Notes: generated by a model from the sequence alone, not told the origin. 64,000 nt of DNA from DASZBX01 sp035943635 (GCA_035943635.1 DASZBX010000143.1:36858-100857), one strand, 5' to 3'; counted from the stretch's first letter, positions 1-9,158 are shown. Numbers and translations: made by a program.

Positions 1-1
1 G

Positions 2-142
2 TTCCACGCCCGCCACGGCCACCAGCCGCTGCCGCCGGCCTCCCTGCGGCACCTGGTCGACGTCATCGAGGAGCTGCTCGCCGAGCAGGGCGAGGCGGCA
101 CGGCAGATGACCGAAGCTACGGCCCGGGCGAGCGAAAGCTGA
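2..142 (+). CDS. 3' end of an unidentified gene (46 codons visible)
   Basis: An open frame enters from the left edge and stops at TGA 140-142. The 46 visible residues are mostly helical in character, ending in a charged Glu/Ala-rich tail (residues such as EELLAEQGEAARQMTEAT). Codon use is GC-rich and consistent with a real gene. No family can be assigned from this tail. The next 150 bases hold no recognisable feature. Confidence 0.55.
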   Translation, partial: FHARHGHQPLPPASLRHLVDVIEELLAEQGEAARQMTEATARASES

Positions 143-292
143 TTCAGGAGGCAAATGGTAGTTGGACCACTATCGATCTTGAAAAGTGTTCCTACCGGCG
201 TCGATCAGTAACGATCCAGGCAATCCGGGCGCCAGCACTACGGGCCGGCAGTAACGTGCGAGAAACTGGTCAGTCCATTCCAGGGGGCTTGC

Positions 293-583
293 ATGGCAGC
301 GTTCGACCTCATTGCCAAGATCCTTTTCGACAGCGCTCGGATCGCTGCGGCGGCTCAACAAAAGCGCGAGAAGGACGCAGCACGGGTGGCCCGCGCCAAA
401 GCCGTCGCCGAGCGGCAGGCCAAAGCCTGTTCAACCCCTGCGACGCGCACCCGGAACCCTGCTGATAGACCCAGCCGGGTAGCTCCGGCCGAATACCGTG
501 GCGTTCCGGTCCACCAGCGTGCGCCCCGCCCGTCCATCAATGACCCGCAGACGCTTGCCGAGTTCCGGCGGCAGGCGCGATAG
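293..583 (+). CDS. Small hypothetical protein, 96 aa
   Basis: A 96-residue frame with an AGGGGG ribosome-binding site a few bases before ATG 293. The first 45 residues form a predicted Ala/Arg/Lys-rich helix, and the rest is Pro/Arg-rich with a C-terminal segment that looks like a short helix. No domain or motif was recognised. It lies in the cargo end of the integrated element, in the same direction as the secreted-protein genes at 722 and 2149. It could be a spurious frame in GC-rich DNA, but the ribosome-binding site and codon bias favour translation. Confidence 0.4.
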   Translation: MAAFDLIAKILFDSARIAAAAQQKREKDAARVARAKAVAERQAKACSTPATRTRNPADRPSRVAPAEYRGVPVHQRAPRPSINDPQTLAEFRRQAR

Positions 584-721
584 TCCTGCGATTCGCTTCC
601 CGGTCTAATCAGGCGAACGGCCAATGCGGCGGAATGGCAACGATCCGGGAATTGCCCGCACATCCCCTGACGGCTCGTCAGTAGCCTGCTCAGCGACAGC
701 ACAGCGAGCAGGGGGTACGGC

Positions 722-1537
722 ATGGAGCAGCACGGACAGGGCGAGCAGTCACAGCCGGCCGGCTACGGTCAGAAACCGTACGCGCCGCAGCAGCAACCGA
801 AACAGGGCTGGAGCAGGAAGCGTAAGGCATGGGTGAGTATCGGGTCCGTGTTCGCGTTCTTCGTGGTAGTCGGCGCGATCGGAGATGCGACCGGGGCAGG
901 CAAGAAGGCGCCGGCAGCCCCGGCCGCCGCGGCTCAGACCTCCCCGCCCGCCCAGGTAGTCAAGCAGGCGAGTTCGGCGCCCGCCAAGGCTACGACGAAA
1001 GCCGCCGCTCCGGTCATCGTGCTGCGCACCAGCGCAGCCCCCGCGGCGCCGGTGGACAACCTGACCGGCTTCGGCGCGACCGTCGCCACATGGGACGCCC
1101 ATCACACCGCCGACCCAACCTTCAACGCCGGCAGCGCTTTCGACGCGGACCCGAACCTGCCGCAGATCAACGGCAACGAGGGCGCCCGGTACGCCGCCGT
1201 GAACTACGAGGGCGGCCTCGTCCTGGACTACCAGGTCGACGAACCGACCGGTATGACTGTCACGGCCGCGTTCTCCGACGTCATCTCCCGCGAACTGCCG
1301 CCCGGCACGACGGTTCTATGGAAACTCGACCAATCGGCGAATGGCTGCAATCAGGAGGAGGTGGAGTCCGAGACGCTCGGCACAGTCCTCTCGGCTGAGT
1401 CAGCAGGCGACCCGCAGGGCGCGGTGCTCCTGGAAGCGCAATCGGCCAACCTCAACGCGTTCGACCCCTCGAACATCGCGTACGTGCTGCTCTCGACCGC
1501 CGGTTCTCTGACTGCGGCGCAAGCCCCGGGCTGCTGA
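722..1537 (+). CDS. Membrane-anchored extracellular protein, 271 aa
   Basis: The first 30 residues are Gln/Pro/Gly-rich and cytoplasmic in type, followed by a basic patch and one membrane segment (about residues 37-55, rich in Val, Phe, Ala). A 50-residue Ala/Pro/Thr-rich linker leads to a C-terminal domain of about 160 residues with two cysteines that could form a disulfide, presumably outside the cell. This signal-anchor plus low-complexity linker plus small domain layout is common in actinomycete cell-envelope proteins. A GAGCAGGGGG ribosome-binding site precedes ATG 722. The lipoprotein at 2149 has the same kind of linker and a similarly sized end domain, so the two may be related. Function is unknown. 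Confidence 0.7.
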   Translation: MEQHGQGEQSQPAGYGQKPYAPQQQPKQGWSRKRKAWVSIGSVFAFFVVVGAIGDATGAGKKAPAAPAAAAQTSPPAQVVKQASSAPAKATTKAAAPVIVLRTSAAPAAPVDNLTGFGATVATWDAHHTADPTFNAGSAFDADPNLPQINGNEGARYAAVNYEGGLVLDYQVDEPTGMTVTAAFSDVISRELPPGTTVLWKLDQSANGCNQEEVESETLGTVLSAESAGDPQGAVLLEAQSANLNAFDPSNIAYVLLSTAGSLTAAQAPGC

Positions 1538-1553
1538 CAGGCCGCCTGACCGC

Positions 1554-1940
1554 TCACGCACGGCGGGCCCGCCGGTATGCCAGCAGGCAGCACGTACACC
1601 GCCACACCAGCACGGGATCGTATTTCTCGGAGCCCAGGACGACCAGCTCGCCGTCCTGGAACACTAGCCCACAGTCCGCGCACGCCCCGGGCTCGCCCTG
1701 GTCCGCCTCCGCTCGGCCGGGCAGCCACAGCCACTCCAGGGTGTCGCAGGTCGAGTCGTGCGCCCGAACCTTATCGGCCCGGTTCACGGCGTCCTCCGCT
1801 TGGGCGGCCGGACTGGTCAACCATGCATCGAGGGCCACGGTCGTGACCTTGCGGGCCTCGCGTTCGGCGAACCAGCGGGCGGAGTCGGCGCGGTCCTGCT
1901 TGGTCGGACCGGTTGGTCGGTCCTCGGATTGTTCAGGCAT
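1554..1940 (-). CDS. Hypothetical protein with C-terminal CxxC pairs, 128 aa
   Basis: Leftward gene convergent with the membrane-anchored protein (stops 16 bases apart). ATG 1940 was chosen because GAGAGG lies 8 bases upstream; an in-frame start at 2063 would add a low-complexity stretch. The N-terminal half is hydrophilic and helical. The C-terminal 45 residues hold CADC and CTCC about 25 residues apart, a likely zinc ribbon. Such small zinc-ribbon proteins are frequent in actinomycete mobile elements, but no precise family is recognised. Confidence 0.55.
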   Translation of the reverse strand: MPEQSEDRPTGPTKQDRADSARWFAEREARKVTTVALDAWLTSPAAQAEDAVNRADKVRAHDSTCDTLEWLWLPGRAEADQGEPGACADCGLVFQDGELVVLGSEKYDPVLVWRCTCCLLAYRRARRA

Positions 1941-2148
1941 GGGCGCTGCCTCTCTGTGTTCCGCCAGCCCTGTCACAGTAACGCTCCGTGGACTCCGTGG
2001 CTCGGAACTGCCGGAAAACCGCCAGCGCGACGGATAGCCAACGATCATGAAGACTGATGGCAATCAGCAACAATCCGGCCAAAGCCCGGCGAAGTGATCA
2101 GCCCTCGCATACGGTTTGGGGCATCACACTCCAACGCAAGGGGAACCC

Positions 2149-2658
2149 ATGCACGTCTCTCGTGCACTCATGGCCACCGCATTCGTCCTTGCAGCTGCCG
2201 GCTGCTCGTCCGCCGCGCCCAAGGCGCAGGCCATGCCAGCCCAATCCGCCGCAACCGCGCCGGCTGCCACGAGCGCCGCGACCACTGCGCCGACTCCTGT
2301 GGTCGTGGTCACTACGAAGGCAGCGGCGGTTGTCCCGGCGCAGCCGCTCGTCACGGACTTGCCGCAGTTCGACTTGGCCGGTTCGGGGACGGGCTGCGAC
2401 ATGCACTACTCGCAAAACTCCAGTGGAATGACGATCACGCGGTTCACGCTCGCCGGGCCGGGAGAACTGATCACACACGTGACTGGGCCGGCACCGGACT
2501 ATGTGATCCACCGCAACGACAACCAGGTGCAGGCGGGCAACGTGGCGTACTCGTATGACGTGCCGCTGTCCGAGGTCCAGGACATGGGCGCGGTGATGGC
2601 CTTCTCGGACGGGTCGTCGGCGTCGTGCTCGATCGGGCCGGGTGCGACGGCGCCGTAA
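2149..2658 (+). CDS. Putative lipoprotein, 169 aa
   Basis: A short signal peptide ends in a lipobox (LAAAGC, Cys at residue 19), so the protein should be lipid-anchored on the outer face of the membrane. Residues 20-75 form an Ala/Pro/Thr-rich linker. The remaining 95 residues form a small globular domain with two cysteines. AAGGGGA lies 6 bases before ATG 2149, which is preferred over an in-frame GTG/ATG further upstream because it gives a proper signal peptide. It is convergent with the tape-measure gene. No catalytic motif was recognised. Confidence 0.7.
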   Translation: MHVSRALMATAFVLAAAGCSSAAPKAQAMPAQSAATAPAATSAATTAPTPVVVVTTKAAAVVPAQPLVTDLPQFDLAGSGTGCDMHYSQNSSGMTITRFTLAGPGELITHVTGPAPDYVIHRNDNQVQAGNVAYSYDVPLSEVQDMGAVMAFSDGSSASCSIGPGATAP

Positions 2659-2752
2659 CAGGCGGAAAACCCTCTTAAGGATCTTGAAATACGACCCTGA
2701 AAGCTCCCCACATAATGCCGGTTATGAGGGTAGCGCGACGGGTGGCGAACGA

Positions 2753-5700
2753 TCACGAGGAGCGGGCGCGGCCCGCCGAGAACTCTGTGTAGGAACGCGG
2801 GTTGCGCATACCGAGTTTGCCCATCGCCTGCTGCACCGCCTGCATCACAGCCGTATCGGTGGACAGTTGCGGGCCGCAGTTGACGCTGACGTTGATGTTG
2901 GTGACGTTTACCGTGCCGCCCCCACTGCCGACCGCCAGGGCGCTCGCCGGTCCGCCGCCCCCACTACTGCCGGCGGCCAGCGCCCCGGACAAGGCGCGGT
3001 TGTCGACGGGAGCGGTGCCGGACAGCATCGCGTTGCTAACCACATACTCTCCGCCGTGGACGACTGCGAGAGTCGGCATGCCCTTAGAGCCAGGGACGAA
3101 GCCGCCGTCTTCGAATCCGAGCAGGCTCGCGCCCTTACTCAGGGCGCCGCCGACGCTGCCGGCGATGTGCGAGACGCCGGACAGGGCCCCAGATATCCCG
3201 GAGATGGCACTGGAGATCGTGTTGAAGATCGGCTTAAGGAAGCCCCACACGGCGCTGACCGTCGATTTGAACCCATTCCACACCGTGTCCCAGAGGGATT
3301 TCACCCCGTTCAGGGCGCCCGTGAACACCGAGGAGAAGAAGTGCCCGATCGGTGCCAGAACGTTGCCGTACAGCCAGTTCCAGGCGGCGACGGCCGCGCC
3401 GGAGATGTCGTTCCACAGGCCCTTCCAGAAATCCCGGAAGCCGGCGCACTTCGTCCACAGCAGGACGAACGCGGCGACGAGCCCGGCAATGGCGATCACA
3501 ACCAGGCCGATCGGGTTCGCGTCCAGTGCGGCGTCCAGCAGCCATTGCCCGGCCGTCATGGCGCCCTCGGCGATCGTGGACCCGATCAGCGCCGCCTTTT
3601 CCGCCAGCCACGCGAGCGCCTGGCGTGCGGCGGACACCGCGGCGGCCGTTCCGGCGGTCACCAGCCGCCACGTGGCTGCGGCGGCACTGCTGATCGCGCT
3701 TCCGACCGTGGACAGGGTGCCGGTGATCCTGGTCCACGCGGACCCGGCGAGGGACGCGGCGGCGCGCGCGGCGTTCGAGGCGAACGTGGACAGGCCCGAC
3801 GCGGCCGTGGACAGGCCCTTGCCGATGCTGCCAGCGATACTCTGGCCCCAACTCGCCGCAGTGTCCGCGACGGTCGAGGCGGCCTTACCGACACCGGCCA
3901 GGGCGGTCTGCGCCCCGGACAGGATGGCGCCGCCCGCAGTGGATAGGCCCTTGCCGACACTTCCGGCGATGGACTTGCCCCACCCGGCGGCGGTTTGCAG
4001 GAGGGGCCCGACGGTGCCGCTGATGGACTTCCACGCGGACTGCGCCCCCGACGCCAGGAAGCCCCCGGCAGTGGACAGTCCCTTGGCAACGCCCTGTGCT
4101 ATCGACTTGCCCCACCCGGCGGCCGTGGTGATCGCCGTCTTCGCGCCCCCGGCGATCGTCGTGAAGAATCCCTTCACTCCGCCGGCGGCGGTCGAGATGC
4201 CGCCTGCCAGGTTCGAGAAAGCACCCTTAAGGCCGAGAACCGCCTTTTCGCCGTCGGCCGCGTCCTTGCCGGTCCACGCGAGCTTGACGCCCTTGAGCGC
4301 GTCGCCGATCTGCCCGGCCTGTTTCATGGGGAAGTTCACGATCCCGGTGGCCAGCTTCGTCAGCCCGGTCACGGCCTTGATCGAGCCGATCGTGGTCAGC
4401 TTGAGGATCAGCAGGCCGAGGGCGACCTTCGCGAAGTCCTCAATGATCGTCTTGTGCTTGTCGAAGAAGTCGCCGAGCTTGACGAAAATCGGCAGCACGT
4501 CGTTCTGGACGACGTCCATCACTGTTTCCAGCTTCGGGATCAACGCCGTACCGATCTTGATCCCGGCGGCCTCGATCCCGTCTTTCCACTGCGAGAGCTT
4601 GAAATTGAACGTGGCGGTAATGTCCGACCAGCCCTGAATGTTCGCCCCGGCGCCATTCGCGCTCTTGGCTACGGCATCGACATTCCCCGTCAGTGTGCTC
4701 ATGCCGCCGGACGTCAACATCAGAGCAGCCTGCGCTGAATCCGACGTGCCCATGACCTTGCTCAGCGCGCCGACGAAGTTCGTCGACGCCGTACCGCCGG
4801 CCTTCAGGGAGGAGTTGAAGCCCTGCGACTTGGTGTAGAGCGCCTCGTACGACGCACCCATTGCCTGCTGGCTGGCCGGCAGCGCTTTGAGCGCTTTCGT
4901 GTAGTCGCCAGCCGACATGCTCCCGCTGGTCATCGCGTTGGCCAGCGTCTGCAGATTGGTCGGCATCTTGCCGAGCATCACGTTCAGGTCGGACGAGGCC
5001 TGTTGCGAGGTGTTGAACGTGTTGAGCAGCACTTGGCCACTCGGCCCCATGTGCTGCATGATCGCCGTATAGACCTGGCCGAGCGACGCGACTAGGCCCT
5101 TGTTCGGGTCCGCAAGCGTGGCCTGGAGTCCCGACACGGACAGACCGAGGTTGCCCATCGCCGCCTGGGCGACGGCATTGGGCTGACCTAGGCTCTTGAT
5201 CGCGTTGTTGACCATGAACGCGGCGTTCTGGGCGCTCTCGCCCTTCGACGTCAGGTCCGCCATGGAACCGGCGACCTGCGCAAAGGGAATTTTCAAGGCG
5301 GCTGCAGCCGGCAGGACGCTGGAGAGCGAGGACGCGAAGTCCTGCATGGTCATCTTGCCCTGGCCGACCGCTGTCAGCATCTGGTTCGTGACCGATACCG
5401 CAGCGGACGCGGGCAGTTTGTAGTTCGTCAGGACCGTCGTCAGAGCGTTGCCGACGTCGGTAAGGTTCGCACCCTCGGCCTTCGCACCCTCCGCCGCCGC
5501 CGACAGAACCGTCAGGCCCGCGGCGCCGTGGAACCCGGCCGACTCGATCTGGTACATGCCGGACGCGAGTTGGGCCGTGGATGTGGCTGTCGACACGGAC
5601 AGCGACAGCACCCCGTTGGAGACCAGCCCGAGCGCGGACTCGGACTCGCCCGCGCTGGTCGCCAGTTTCGTCATGCTGGACTGGAAATCGCCGGCCATCT

Positions 5701-6337
5701 TCACCGACGCGACCGTCACCGCGACGGCAGCCAGGCCGGCGAAACCATGCACCTTGTCCAGGGCGCCGCCGAGGTCCAGCAGCCCGCCGCTTGCGGCCTC
5801 CTTGGTTTTCGCCGAGGACTTGACCGCGCTGTCGCCGACCGCAGTCAAGGACGCAGCGGTCGTGTCCGCCTTCGCCTGCACCCCGACCAGAGAGTCAGAC
5901 AGGCCGGCAAGAGACACGGTAAGCGCGCCGACTTCATCGGCCCCTACCGTCGCTTCGCCCGCCACCGCTGTGACGCCGGTGGCAGCCTCGGTCGCCCCCT
6001 CGCCGGCCTCTGTTCCTGCGCCGCCCAACTCGGTCAGGACCGTGACGAGTCCGCCCAGGTTCGTCGAGCCGATACTCGCTTCCCCGGACAGCGTGGAGAT
6101 CGACCCGGCAAGTCCCGCCGCCCCGTCACCTGCCACGGTGAAGGACTCGGTGATCTCATCGCCCGCCCCGGCGAGGCCTTCGAACGCCTCGGTGATGGTG
6201 GCGAACTCGTCGCGCAAACCTTCAATCAGTTCCGCGAACGTCTCGGCGACCTCGGTCGCGGTCTCGAACCCGGCGACGAACGGGCCTGTAACGGCCGAGA
6301 GTTCGACGTACATCTGCGAGAGCATCGAGGCGCCCAT
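2753..6337 (-). CDS. Phage tail tape-measure protein, 1194 aa
   Basis: A very long Ala/Gly/Ser/Thr-rich protein with an N-terminal coiled-coil zone (about residues 20-220), a conserved central region resembling TP901-type tape-measure proteins (about residues 215-520), several hydrophobic segments near residues 900-960, and a C-terminal Gly-rich tail. In siphophages this protein sets tail length and helps DNA entry. It is the last gene of a leftward operon, with ATG 6337 just 5 bases after the preceding stop. Unusually, no tail, capsid or terminase-large gene accompanies it, and downstream lie only cargo genes in the opposite direction. It may belong to a decayed prophage or a phage satellite that modifies a helper's tail. 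Confidence 0.85.
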   Translation of the reverse strand: MGASMLSQMYVELSAVTGPFVAGFETATEVAETFAELIEGLRDEFATITEAFEGLAGAGDEITESFTVAGDGAAGLAGSISTLSGEASIGSTNLGGLVTVLTELGGAGTEAGEGATEAATGVTAVAGEATVGADEVGALTVSLAGLSDSLVGVQAKADTTAASLTAVGDSAVKSSAKTKEAASGGLLDLGGALDKVHGFAGLAAVAVTVASVKMAGDFQSSMTKLATSAGESESALGLVSNGVLSLSVSTATSTAQLASGMYQIESAGFHGAAGLTVLSAAAEGAKAEGANLTDVGNALTTVLTNYKLPASAAVSVTNQMLTAVGQGKMTMQDFASSLSSVLPAAAALKIPFAQVAGSMADLTSKGESAQNAAFMVNNAIKSLGQPNAVAQAAMGNLGLSVSGLQATLADPNKGLVASLGQVYTAIMQHMGPSGQVLLNTFNTSQQASSDLNVMLGKMPTNLQTLANAMTSGSMSAGDYTKALKALPASQQAMGASYEALYTKSQGFNSSLKAGGTASTNFVGALSKVMGTSDSAQAALMLTSGGMSTLTGNVDAVAKSANGAGANIQGWSDITATFNFKLSQWKDGIEAAGIKIGTALIPKLETVMDVVQNDVLPIFVKLGDFFDKHKTIIEDFAKVALGLLILKLTTIGSIKAVTGLTKLATGIVNFPMKQAGQIGDALKGVKLAWTGKDAADGEKAVLGLKGAFSNLAGGISTAAGGVKGFFTTIAGGAKTAITTAAGWGKSIAQGVAKGLSTAGGFLASGAQSAWKSISGTVGPLLQTAAGWGKSIAGSVGKGLSTAGGAILSGAQTALAGVGKAASTVADTAASWGQSIAGSIGKGLSTAASGLSTFASNAARAAASLAGSAWTRITGTLSTVGSAISSAAAATWRLVTAGTAAAVSAARQALAWLAEKAALIGSTIAEGAMTAGQWLLDAALDANPIGLVVIAIAGLVAAFVLLWTKCAGFRDFWKGLWNDISGAAVAAWNWLYGNVLAPIGHFFSSVFTGALNGVKSLWDTVWNGFKSTVSAVWGFLKPIFNTISSAISGISGALSGVSHIAGSVGGALSKGASLLGFEDGGFVPGSKGMPTLAVVHGGEYVVSNAMLSGTAPVDNRALSGALAAGSSGGGGPASALAVGSGGGTVNVTNINVSVNCGPQLSTDTAVMQAVQQAMGKLGMRNPRSYTEFSAGRARSS
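3785..4135 (-). repeat. Three tandem ~132-bp coding repeats inside the tape-measure gene
   Basis: The segment with core WGKSIA followed by GKGLSTA occurs three times at a period of about 132 bases (44 codons). Copies start near 4125, 3993 and 3862 on the minus strand. Repeat copy number in tape-measure proteins commonly tracks tail length. The third copy has diverged (WGQSIA). Confidence 0.7.
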
Positions 6338-6342
6338 GGCCG

Positions 6343-6777
6343 CTACCTCGCCTCGTCCTCGTCCTTGCCAGGCGCCAGCGCGTCCAGTTCCTCGGCCATC
6401 ACCCGCAGGCGCTCAAGGGCGGCGAGGCGCATCGACTGGGCCGCGAGGTAGCGCAAGAGGACTTGCGTGCACGAGACGATCACGACCTGGGCGGCCACCA
6501 GCTCGGCCGAGCTCAGCCGGTCCGCTGGCACTTCGACGACTTCGCCAGCCGGGGTGAGCAGGAACACGGTGGCGGGGAACGCGATTCCCCGCACACGGGC
6601 TTTATCGACGTTGGCGAGCAGGGCCGTGCGCCGGTCGAGTATCTCGGCCGGGGTCAGCATGGCGTTGGATCCGGTGACCGGGCCGTCGCTGTTGACGCCG
6701 ACGATATGGCGGGCGCACAAGTCCGCAGCAGACTCCAGGGCCTGGTCGAGGGCGCTGGCGCCGGGGGTAGTCGTCAT
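6343..6777 (-). CDS. Hypothetical protein directly upstream of the tape-measure gene, 144 aa
   Basis: GGGGAG lies 6 bases before ATG 6777, and the stop is 5 bases from the tape-measure start, so the two are co-transcribed. The protein is mostly helical, with a small beta-like central stretch and an acidic C-terminus. In siphophages the slot just before the tape-measure gene usually holds tail-assembly chaperones, sometimes made by programmed frameshift. This is only a positional hint: no chaperone motif or slippery heptamer was recognised. Confidence 0.6.
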   Translation of the reverse strand: MTTTPGASALDQALESAADLCARHIVGVNSDGPVTGSNAMLTPAEILDRRTALLANVDKARVRGIAFPATVFLLTPAGEVVEVPADRLSSAELVAAQVVIVSCTQVLLRYLAAQSMRLAALERLRVMAEELDALAPGKDEDEAR

Positions 6778-6879
6778 GGGCGCTCCCCATGCGGCAGGAG
6801 GCGCGCCGGGGCGCGCCGCAGCAGCCCGGCCGGGGATATCCGGAGGGCTGCATGGTGGCGCGCGGTTCGGGTCATGCGA

Positions 6880-7320
6880 TCAGGCCTGGAAGGTCTGCCG
6901 GCGCGCGGCCGCCTCGGCGAGGCGGGTCCGGTAGTAGGCGCCGGCCGCCTCGCCGAGCTCGGCCGAACTCATCGACTCGAAGGACTTCGGCGGCGCGGCC
7001 GGGGTCGGGGCTGGCACGAGGGCGGGGGCCGCCTCGGCGACGGGACGGGCGGCAGCGAGAAGCGCCTGGACCTGCTCGAAAGTCAGGTAGACATTGCCGG
7101 GCGGGGTCATGGTGCTCTCCTTGCTGGTGGGCGAAGTTTTGGGCGTGGACTTAGTGCCGTAGATCGCTGCGGTGGCGCCCGTGGATTTGCAGACCTTGCA
7201 GGTCCCACACGGGCAGGGGCAGCGGGCCGTGGCCGAGTTCAGAGGGATCGCGCAGCCGTAACCCTTGGGTCCGCAGTCGCACGGGCACTGTTCGCCAGGC
7301 CTGGTTCCGGTCTTGGCCAT
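6880..7320 (-). CDS. Cysteine-rich N-terminus protein, 146 aa
   Basis: ATG 7320 has GAGGAG at 6 bases. Residues 9-45 hold eight or nine cysteines in short spacings (CPCDC, CPCPCGTCKVC), suggesting metal binding. A Ser/Thr/Lys-rich stretch follows, then an Ala/Pro linker and a helical C-terminus. An internal ATG with the sequence MTPPGN could start a second, shorter product. It belongs to the leftward element operon. Function is unknown; the cysteine cluster is reminiscent of SEC-C-like or other small zinc-binding motifs but is not a clear match. Confidence 0.55.
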   Translation of the reverse strand: MAKTGTRPGEQCPCDCGPKGYGCAIPLNSATARCPCPCGTCKVCKSTGATAAIYGTKSTPKTSPTSKESTMTPPGNVYLTFEQVQALLAAARPVAEAAPALVPAPTPAAPPKSFESMSSAELGEAAGAYYRTRLAEAAARRQTFQA

Positions 7321-7349
7321 GGGCATCTCCTCGAGGTCGCTGTGTGCGG

Positions 7350-7700
7350 TTACTGGCCGACGGCGAGTTCGGCGGAGCGGGCGCGCCACATCTGCCCGGC
7401 CCAGTCACTGACCGCGGGACCTGCGAAGGTCGGTGCGAACGTGGCCTTGGCGTGGGCGCTGAACTGCTCCGGTGAGAGCGTGTGGAGCGGAACCGGGGCC
7501 GGTGCGGGCGGTGCGGGCGAGGACTCTTGCGCGGACTGGGCGGCCCGCGCGGCGACGGCCGTGCCGATGGCTGTGCCGAGTCCTCGTGCGATCGCCATGA
7601 GCGTTTCCTGGGTCACGTTCACGACCGGGGCCGTGCGGGCGGGCGCGACCTCGCGCACGGGGGTGCGGCTCGCGGCGGCGGCCGGGTTCCGGGTTGGCAT
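7350..7700 (-). CDS. Hypothetical Ala/Pro-rich protein, 116 aa
   Basis: GAGGAG lies 7 bases before ATG 7700; the frame is open further upstream but that stretch is Arg/Pro-rich and lacks a ribosome-binding site. The protein has an N-terminal basic segment, a central helix rich in Gly/Ala/Val, a Pro-rich linker and a C-terminal helix. It sits among virion-like or accessory genes of the element. No family was recognised. The preceding gap to 7839 contains no gene. Confidence 0.5.
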   Translation of the reverse strand: MPTRNPAAAASRTPVREVAPARTAPVVNVTQETLMAIARGLGTAIGTAVAARAAQSAQESSPAPPAPAPVPLHTLSPEQFSAHAKATFAPTFAGPAVSDWAGQMWRARSAELAVGQ

Positions 7701-7839
7701 TGCGAACTCCTCGAGGTGGTGGTGAACGATTGGTGGGCGAGCCGGACGCTGGGGGTATCTACGCGGGCGAAAGGAGGTGAAAGACCCACTTCTCCCCCAT
7801 GGCGGCCTCCGACGACGCTTTGACGTCCGGCTCGGCCGG

Positions 7840-8433
7840 TCAGGAGGGCAGGGCAGTGCCCCGCAGGATCGCCAGGAGGGCCGGGGATCGGTCGACGAAC
7901 GCTGATACGGCGTTCGGAGCGGAGATGTGCCCAGGCATCGCGGCTGCCTCGCCGCTGTCGACCCTGGCTTGCGCCTGGGCGCCGCGTGCCTGCCGAACAG
8001 CACCCTCGATCTCGTAAGCGCGCTGGATCGTGGACTGGACCGCGCCGACCCCTGCGACCAACTCAGCCCGGGTCGACATCAGCTCGTCGAGGAGCTGGCG
8101 CTCGCGCTCGACCGCGGCATTCAGGTTGGCGGTTGCCTGCTGCCGGCGCAGCTCGGTCTGTTCGGCGACGGCGCGCTGCGCGGCCTGGGCGGCGAGGTCG
8201 GCCAGGACGCCGGCCAAGGCCCGTGAGGTCGCCTCGGCCGTTCCCCAGTCCTGTTCCGCGGCGGGAATCGCCTGCTTCGCTTGCTCGGCGTCGGCGAACC
8301 GCTGCTCGCGAACAGCGGCCTCGAGGGCGATGGTCAGGCCGTCCAGGGTCCGGCGCTTCTCGGCCGCCAGATCGCGGGCCGTCGCGAGCTGCTGGTCAAG
8401 ACTGACCGGCGCTACTGTCTGTTCCGCTGCCAT
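7840..8433 (-). CDS. Coiled-coil protein, possible scaffold-like, 197 aa
   Basis: Residues 12-145 are almost wholly predicted helix with heptad spacing (Ala, Leu, Glu, Arg, Gln-rich), typical of a coiled coil. The C-terminal 40 residues look more globular. GGAGAG lies 7 bases before ATG 8433, which overlaps the end of the upstream gene by 38 bases. Size, composition and position between HTH genes and a tape-measure gene resemble phage scaffold proteins, but there is no capsid gene next to it, so this reading is weak. Confidence 0.5.
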   Translation of the reverse strand: MAAEQTVAPVSLDQQLATARDLAAEKRRTLDGLTIALEAAVREQRFADAEQAKQAIPAAEQDWGTAEATSRALAGVLADLAAQAAQRAVAEQTELRRQQATANLNAAVERERQLLDELMSTRAELVAGVGAVQSTIQRAYEIEGAVRQARGAQAQARVDSGEAAAMPGHISAPNAVSAFVDRSPALLAILRGTALPS

Positions 8434-8935
8434 GTGTCGTCGCTCTCCGCGGTCGTCGGTCCCGATACGCGACGCACGACTCGAGGGAGATCTCCCACAC
8501 GGCCCGCGGGCCTTGATGTGCGGTGATCCGACCCGAAGAGGCCAACACCCTGACTCTTTGCGGGGTCACCCGCAGCAGGTCAGACGCTTGCCGGACATCG
8601 ATCGTCGCTTCGTTTAGCGACGTTCCTCCGGGTTGCGCAGGAGCACCTAGCGCAGGCTGCGCAAGGGGTTGCGCCTGCGCAACGGCAAGGGCGCGGTGCT
8701 TGGCGAGCTGCTGCTCGCGGGCCGCGTCCGTGAGGACCGCACGGATCATTTCCAGGCGCCGTGTTGTCCGGGCCGCTTTCGTCGAGGCCGGCGGTATCCG
8801 GCCGGCCAGGATTCCGGCGAGCAGCCCGAGGGCGCCGGCCAGCTCCCCGCAATCGCCACCCCACACGGCCACTCCGAGGCACTCGCCGAGTATCTGCGGC
8901 GCTGGCCGCTGTTCGCGCTCAATCACGGGCCGCAC
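8396..8935 (-). CDS. Protein with C-terminal winged-HTH-like motif, 179 aa
   Basis: GTG 8935 follows GAGGG and overlaps the previous gene. A hydrophobic N-terminal 50 residues and a basic helical middle precede a C-terminal excisionase/MerR-like helix-turn-helix (about residues 112-160, with RQASDLLRVTPQRVRVLASSG and a following wing). Such domains bind DNA in recombination-directionality factors or small phage regulators. The middle segment is Ala/Gln/Pro-rich. The target is unknown. Confidence 0.55.
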   Translation of the reverse strand: MRPVIEREQRPAPQILGECLGVAVWGGDCGELAGALGLLAGILAGRIPPASTKAARTTRRLEMIRAVLTDAAREQQLAKHRALAVAQAQPLAQPALGAPAQPGGTSLNEATIDVRQASDLLRVTPQRVRVLASSGRITAHQGPRAVWEISLESCVAYRDRRPRRATTHGSGTDSSAGQS

Positions 8936-9158
8936 CGCCCTCTATCTGCGCTATGGCGAGCGCCAGGTCCGCCAAGAACTGCTCCGGGTCGTAGCCGAGC
9001 AGCAGGCCGCGGGCACCGAGGAAGCCCAACGCGTGCAACGCCTCGGCCACGGGCACGTCGCCGAGCACATCGAGCAGGTCGATGCGGACGTCGTTGCCCA
9101 CCGCGGACACCACACCGACGGCGGCCAACATGCCCCGGGCGGTGAGCTTCGCGGTCAC
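8919..9158 (-). CDS. Small hypothetical protein, 79 aa, GTG start
   Basis: GTG 9158 overlaps the upstream stop as GTGA, with GAGGA just before it, so translation is probably coupled. The product is a small Leu/Ala/Val-rich protein, probably two or three helices, ending in an acidic patch. It overlaps the next gene by 17 bases. No family recognised. Confidence 0.55.
   Translation of the reverse strand: MTAKLTARGMLAAVGVVSAVGNDVRIDLLDVLGDVPVAEALHALGFLGARGLLLGYDPEQFLADLALAIAQIEGGAARD

Noticed and set aside
7770..8017. A plus-strand gene after a strong AAAGGAGGTGA motif near 7770
   Set aside because: The nearest ATG (7799) is about 20 bases too far and the frame is a shadow of the coiled-coil gene.
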